Assembly (NCBI GenBank): GCA_003024985.2
Contig: PXIH01S0041462.1
Source: Euperipatoides rowelli
Taxonomy: Eukaryota; Onychophora; Udeonychophora; Euonychophora; Peripatopsidae
DNA: 12,282 nt
Direction: 5' to 3' (one strand)
A model generated the notes under the pieces. The model saw only the letters and a program-made list of their open reading frames with translations. It made no database searches and was not told where the DNA came from. The translations under genes and the position numbers were made by a program. Each line of letters starts with the position of its first letter. Positions within the stretch are counted from its first letter, which is position 1. Positions 8,991-12,282 of the stretch are shown in pieces.

Positions 8991-10295
8991 GATGCACAGT
9001 CACGCATCGCATCTATCGCATTTCCACAGGCAATTGACTTTGAGCAAATAACGAGAGAGCAAGAGGAAGACGAAGAACTATGGAACATACTACAATCTGA
9101 AGACTCAAGCCTGTCCATGAAAAAACTGAAAATTCCAAACACTGATGTGGAATTATTTTGTGACACATCTACGCTGAGAATCAGGCCTTATATCCCAACA
9201 CAACAAAGACTCAATGTTTTCAGCACATTGCACAACCTTGCATATCCAGGCATGCGTGCAACCACTAAACTGGTCACTGAAAGATTTGTTTGGTCTGGAA
9301 TAAACAAAGATTGTAACAATTGGTTAAAAACTTGTATGGCATGTCAAAGGTCAAAAATAAACAAACTTACCCATAGCGCAACAGGGTTATTTAAACTCAC
9401 AAAGGATAGATTCAACCACATCCACTTGGACTTGATAGGACCCATGCCGACTTCACGAGGATACCGTTAGTGCCTCACTTTGATCGACCATTTTACCAGA
9501 TGGTCGAAGGCGACCCCAGTAGAGGATATCACGGTGGAGATGGTAGCTCGACACTTCGTTGCAACTTGGTTAGCAAGATTTGGAGTCGCATCCCAGATCA
9601 CAACGGTCCAAGGGCGACAGTTCGAAGCTGGCCTGTTCAAGTCTCTATCAAAGGCTTTGATCCAAAGCTATTAGGGATAAAAAAACTTGCACACAACTGC
9701 TTTCAATCCTAAGGCTAATGGCCTAATTGAATCCATTCACCGCCCCTTAAAAGCAGCCATCATGAGCCACGAGACTGAGAGATGGGTAGATGTTCTACCT
9801 GTAATTCTGCTAAGTTTTAGAGCAGCGCTAAAACCATACATCAGCACAACAACAGCGGAACTAGTCTACGGAGCACCACTGTGCCTACACGGAGAATTTT
9901 TTGAAAACTCCAACCCTGAAGCAATGCCCAAAGCATTTGTGGAACTATTGAGAACTAATATGCAAAAACTGATAGCAATACCAATCTCTTGCCACATATG
10001 AAGAACAGTATTCATACACAAAGACTTAAGTTTGTGTGAACAGGTTTTTGTAAAGCAAGGAGTGAAGGCACCTCTACGCCCACCATATGATGACCCTTTC
10101 AGAATTCTAAAAAGGCACTCAAATGTTTTTAAACTAGACGTCAGAGGAATAGAAAGAGTGATTTCTGTCGACAGGTTGAAACCAGCATTCTCAATACTTG
10201 AACCACAGAACACCCAAGATAATAGTACCAGATATAGTATGACCACCAGAACAGGCAGAAATGTACATTTCCCAGAGAGACTCCAACTCTCTTAA
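8973..10295 (+). pseudogene. integrase domain of pol, catalytic residues lost
   Basis: Integrase inserts the cDNA into chromosomes. One reading frame can be followed from about 8973 to 10295, broken by stops at 9468-9470, 9672-9674, 9678-9680 and 9999-10001. The zinc-binding region has the first His (9231-9233) and both Cys of CMAC (9333-9344), but the second His is Tyr (9243-9245, HNLAYPG). The first catalytic Asp is present in HLDLIGPMP (9429-9431). The second is Val in ITTVQGRQFE (9606-9608). The Glu is present in NGLIESIHRPLK (9729-9731). A block reading LLGIKKLAH around 9670-9697 lies in a different frame from both sides, so there is a local double shift. The C-terminal part has PPYDDPFRIL (GPY/F-like, Gly lost), VDRLKPAFS and TRTGRNVHFPERLQ. 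It is clearly non-functional. Confidence 0.88.
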
Positions 10296-10314
10296 AGATG
10301 TGTGCAAGACACTT

Positions 10315-10323
10315 GTGGGGGAG
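10315..10323 (+). other. polypurine tract
   Basis: GTGGGGGAG directly precedes the 3' LTR, 19 bases after the integrase stop. It is the plus-strand primer site, has the typical G-rich form of Ty3/gypsy elements, and contrasts sharply with the AT-rich surroundings. Confidence 0.85.
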
Positions 10324-10543
10324 TACTGCAGCGTATATATATTGATACTTATCAATATATTATTATTAGCAGCACTTGGAGATTCGTTGCCAAGCGACAG
10401 ACATAAACGCCTAGTAGCGCATCTAGAGTTGAAGAGAACTGAAATGGACGTTGGATAGTAAAAGTATTTTCTGTTAAATAAATCATTCCCTCAAATATAA
10501 AATAAGCTTTCAGTTTTGCAGTGTATTCTTTTATAAGGACATA
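10324..10543 (+). repeat. 3' LTR
   Basis: This 220-bp direct copy of the 5' LTR begins TACTGCAGCG right after the polypurine tract and carries AATAAA at 10477-10482. The shared sequence ends AAGGACATA, and the foldback arm resumes immediately. Compared with the 5' copy it has a shorter TATA run and about 13 substitutions, mostly transitions. Confidence 0.85.
10337..10360. promoter_or_regulatory. perfect palindrome in the 3' LTR
   Basis: Arms 10337-10347 and 10350-10360 are perfect inverted copies around a CT centre. Differences from the 5' LTR fall on paired positions: T-A at 10343/10354 against C-G at 6186/6197, and G-C at 10344/10353 against the G/T wobble 6187/6196. Confidence 0.55.
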
Positions 10544-11033
10544 TTTTAATATGTCTTAAATAATTGTATGTATTTTTTCCCATTAAAATTAATTTAATAT
10601 TAAAAAAATTTAAAAGATTTCCAAACACGCTAATATTATGATTTATTTCCAATGAGATTCCAAAGTTTAAAAAATGCCCATTTTGCTCACTAGAGGTGTG
10701 TACCCTGGAACGAGATAACATCGGGTCTGTTTTGACAACCTTCTAATTATTAATTAAAACCCTTTACTTAGGATTGTAGGGGACAATCATGTGATTTGTT
10801 TAAAAAAAATCAACCTTCTAACTCAACTGGAACAAGATATATGACCCTTTGAAAAATTCAGATTTAAAAAAAAAAAAAAAAATTCTCCATGTCAAAATAA
10901 GCAAGAGAGGTGACCAATAGACTGCCATATTATTAAATTCACGTCAATCCTTATGACCTTTATACTAATAAAACATTAAAAGGATGTCTATTGGATAGAT
11001 TCATGTCATATGATCTTTTACCTATTGATTTAT
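10541..11033 (+). repeat. left arm of the foldback element, main part
   Basis: It pairs in inverted orientation with 11321-11822. Shared landmarks include the CTCACTAGAGG-like block near 10687, AACATCGGGTC near 10717, ATTAATTAAAACCC near 10748, a 17-base A run near 10866 and GGATGTCTATTGGATAG near 10982. Pairing fades after TTGATTTA near 11033. The open frames in this arm are chance frames. Confidence 0.85.
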
Positions 11034-11320
11034 AAATTTTAAAAGGAGAAATGCCATACATGAGACTCCTCCCCTTGATCTCTAGTGAACTCCAGTATAG
11101 TAACGTGGCCAAATAAATATTCCATAAAAAAAAATATTAATAATTTAAATGCTTGGGAATGTTAATAAAGCCTTATATTTCCAAAAAATAACAATCATTA
11201 CACCTAGATAAGTTTAGACATATGATTTATTTGGTATTTAGTATGCCCTATTGTACTGTTCTCTACTAAAGCTTTAGGATCGTGATCATGGTGTACCATT
11301 GAAATCTCATCCTAGTTTTC
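11034..11320. other. spacer of the foldback element
   Basis: This 287-bp AT-rich loop has no coding capacity and no repeat I can identify. It separates the two arms. Confidence 0.7.
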
Positions 11321-11844
11321 GTAAATCAATAGATAAAAGGTCATATGACATAATATGAATCTATCCAATAGACATCCTTTTAATGTTTTATTAGTATAAA
11401 GGTCATAAGGATTGACATGGATTTAATAATATGGCAGTCTATTGGTCATCTCTCGCTTATTTTATCATGGAGAATTTTTTTTTAAAAAAAAAAATCTGAA
11501 TTTTTCAAAGGGTCGTATCTCTTGAATTATAAGGTTGATTTTTTTTTTTTTTTTTTTAACAAATCACAGGATTGTCTACTACAATCCTAAGTAAAGGGTT
11601 TTAATTAATAATTAGGAGAAGGTTGTCAAAACTGACCCGATGTTATCACGTACCAGGGTAAACGCCTCTAGTGAACAAAATGGGCATTTTTTTTTACATT
11701 GGAATCCCATTGAAAATAAATCATAATATTATCGTGTTTAGAAATCTTTTAATTTTTTTCAATATTAAATTAATTTTAATGGGAAAAAAATACACACAAT
11801 TATTTAAAACATTAAAGTATATAAAAATAAAAAAGTTAGATTTT
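11321..11844 (-). repeat. right arm of the foldback element
   Basis: It is uninterrupted and so gives the reference for the left arm: its reverse complement runs from the tip AAAATCTAAC through to the inner end TAAATCAATAG near 11323. Small indels against the left arm include five extra bases near 11351 and a longer T run at 11541-11558. Confidence 0.85.
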
Positions 11845-11894
11845 AATTCCATTTATTTTTAGAGACATGATGATAACAATAAACAGTAAACAAT

Positions 11895-11957
11895 AAAACA
11901 CACTGTCGGCATATATCAGTGTAGTATATACAGTAAGTATATATAATACTGTATATA
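11895..11957. repeat. two short hairpins
   Basis: CACTG and CAGTG (about 11901-11921) form a small stem. TATATACAGTA (11925-11935) and TACTGTATATA (11947-11957) form a perfect 11-bp stem with an 11-base loop. They precede the larger hairpin at 11979-12043. TA-rich palindromes are common in such sequence, so each alone is weak. Confidence 0.5.
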
Positions 11958-11978
11958 TATTTATAGATATAGATAATA

Positions 11979-12043
11979 GGGACGACATATACATTATATA
12001 CTTGTATGCTGTATACAAGTATATATAATGTATATGTCGTCCC
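11979..12043. repeat. near-perfect 65-base hairpin
   Basis: A 28-base left arm (11979-12006) starting GGGACGACATATAC pairs with a 30-base right arm (12014-12043) ending GTATATGTCGTCCC. The only fault is two extra bases in the right arm, and the loop is 7 bases. The GC-richer ends (GGGACGAC) make chance formation unlikely. It may be a tiny palindromic element or a cruciform-forming site; a hairpin RNA is possible but nothing shows transcription. Confidence 0.7.
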
Positions 12044-12282
12044 TGTTTTACAAAAAGGGGCTATCTGACATTTTATCTAAAAATGAGTTACATCCATGAA
12101 AGGGTTACTAAGAAGGTCGTCTATGATATACCAAAAGGAAATATTTGTATCTTTAACAGTTTAGAAAATATTAGAAGATAGAATGGGATAAACTGAAACA
12201 TTTATTGTTTCCAAATTGTATAATTTGCAATAAGGAGCTAAATGCATTTTCACCTTTAATTTGTAAAAGTGTTAAGATTTTC
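12044..12282. other. AT-rich noncoding end of the window
   Basis: I see no gene or repeat in this last stretch. Confidence 0.5.

Larger units (their letters stand above)
6163..10543 (+). mobile_element. degenerate Ty3/gypsy retrotransposon, Mag-like
   Basis: A full-length but dead LTR retrotransposon: 5' LTR, PBS-like site, gag, protease, RT, RNase H, integrase, polypurine tract and 3' LTR, in the Ty3/gypsy order (integrase after RNase H). The Mag-like assignment comes from the Gag start (QPPFW), the ILGADFL-type protease tail, the CGA block of RT, and the integrase tail with VDRLKPA and GRNVHFPERL. A possible 6-bp target duplication TTTTAA flanks it (6157-6162 and 10544-10549), but it is low-complexity and so weak evidence. 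The two LTRs differ by about 13 substitutions in about 217 aligned bases (near 6%) plus a TA-repeat indel, so the insertion is old. Multiple stops and frameshifts affect every domain. Confidence 0.88.
6138..11844. mobile_element. foldback (long inverted repeat) element interrupted by a gypsy insertion
   Basis: Two arms in opposite orientation, 6138-6162 plus 10541-11033 on the left and 11321-11844 on the right, enclose a 287-bp spacer. Without the gypsy insertion the element would be about 1.3 kb. Arms align with a few short indels, for example a 5-base gap near 11003 and different lengths of the A/T homopolymer runs. Divergence is roughly 8-10% in the segment I compared by eye. I see no transposase gene. 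The extreme ends start AAAATCTAAC; I could not identify a convincing target duplication, so the superfamily is open. Such a structure may be a non-autonomous DNA transposon with long TIRs or an inverted duplication. Confidence 0.7.

Noticed and set aside
10261-10458. Open frame across the integrase end and 3' LTR
   Set aside because: It is a shadow of the integrase tail in another frame, continuing through the LTR by chance.
6157-10549. TTTTAA flanks as firm proof of a target duplication
   Set aside because: The repeat is within a T-rich stretch and could arise by chance; it is kept only as a possible duplication.
10491-11862. Similar peptides in open frames at 10491-10721 (minus) and 11671-11862 (plus), sharing NIKLILMGK
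   Set aside because: The two frames lie in the inverted arms of the foldback, so the likeness follows from DNA identity. The peptides are low-complexity and one runs into the LTR.

Overview
This is a eukaryotic, strongly AT-rich window with long A and T runs, microsatellites and no intact gene. It reads as an intergenic graveyard of nested transposable elements. The mix is a Mag-type Ty3/gypsy retrotransposon, a second Ty3/gypsy integrase relic, a non-LTR (LINE) relic, a hAT-type non-autonomous element, a Tc1/mariner/pogo-type MITE and a long foldback element. It suggests an invertebrate animal; a mollusc is possible, but the species cannot be fixed from the sequence. Four ambiguous bases (3380, 3392, 6771, 6772) point to draft-quality assembly.

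Layout. Positions 1 to about 2080 hold no recognisable gene. From about 4240 down to 2379 on the minus strand lies a decayed Ty3/gypsy integrase, perhaps followed by its LTR near 2080-2225. It is split by a 1082-bp hAT-type element (2855-3936) with a near-perfect 8-bp target duplication. That element carries a 246-bp TA-flanked MITE (3567-3812) nested inside it. From about 4580 to 6060 on the plus strand are scattered, frameshifted pieces of a LINE reverse transcriptase, ending near an ATT-rich tail.

Positions 6138-11844 are one composite structure. A foldback element has about 0.5-kb inverted arms around a 287-bp spacer. A 4.4-kb Ty3/gypsy element (LTRs 6163-6387 and 10324-10543) is inserted near the outer end of its left arm. 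The gypsy copy keeps a PBS-like site, gag, protease, reverse transcriptase, RNase H, integrase and a polypurine tract in canonical order. It has many frameshifts and stops, and it has lost the protease DTG, an integrase zinc-binding His and the second integrase Asp. The tail of the window (11895-12043) has three hairpins in a row, the last with 28/30-nt arms.

Nothing here works as a pathway. The interest is the nesting, which gives relative ages: integrase relic, then hAT, then the TA-type MITE; and foldback, then gypsy. A second point is a palindrome in the LTRs that differs between the two copies by paired substitutions.
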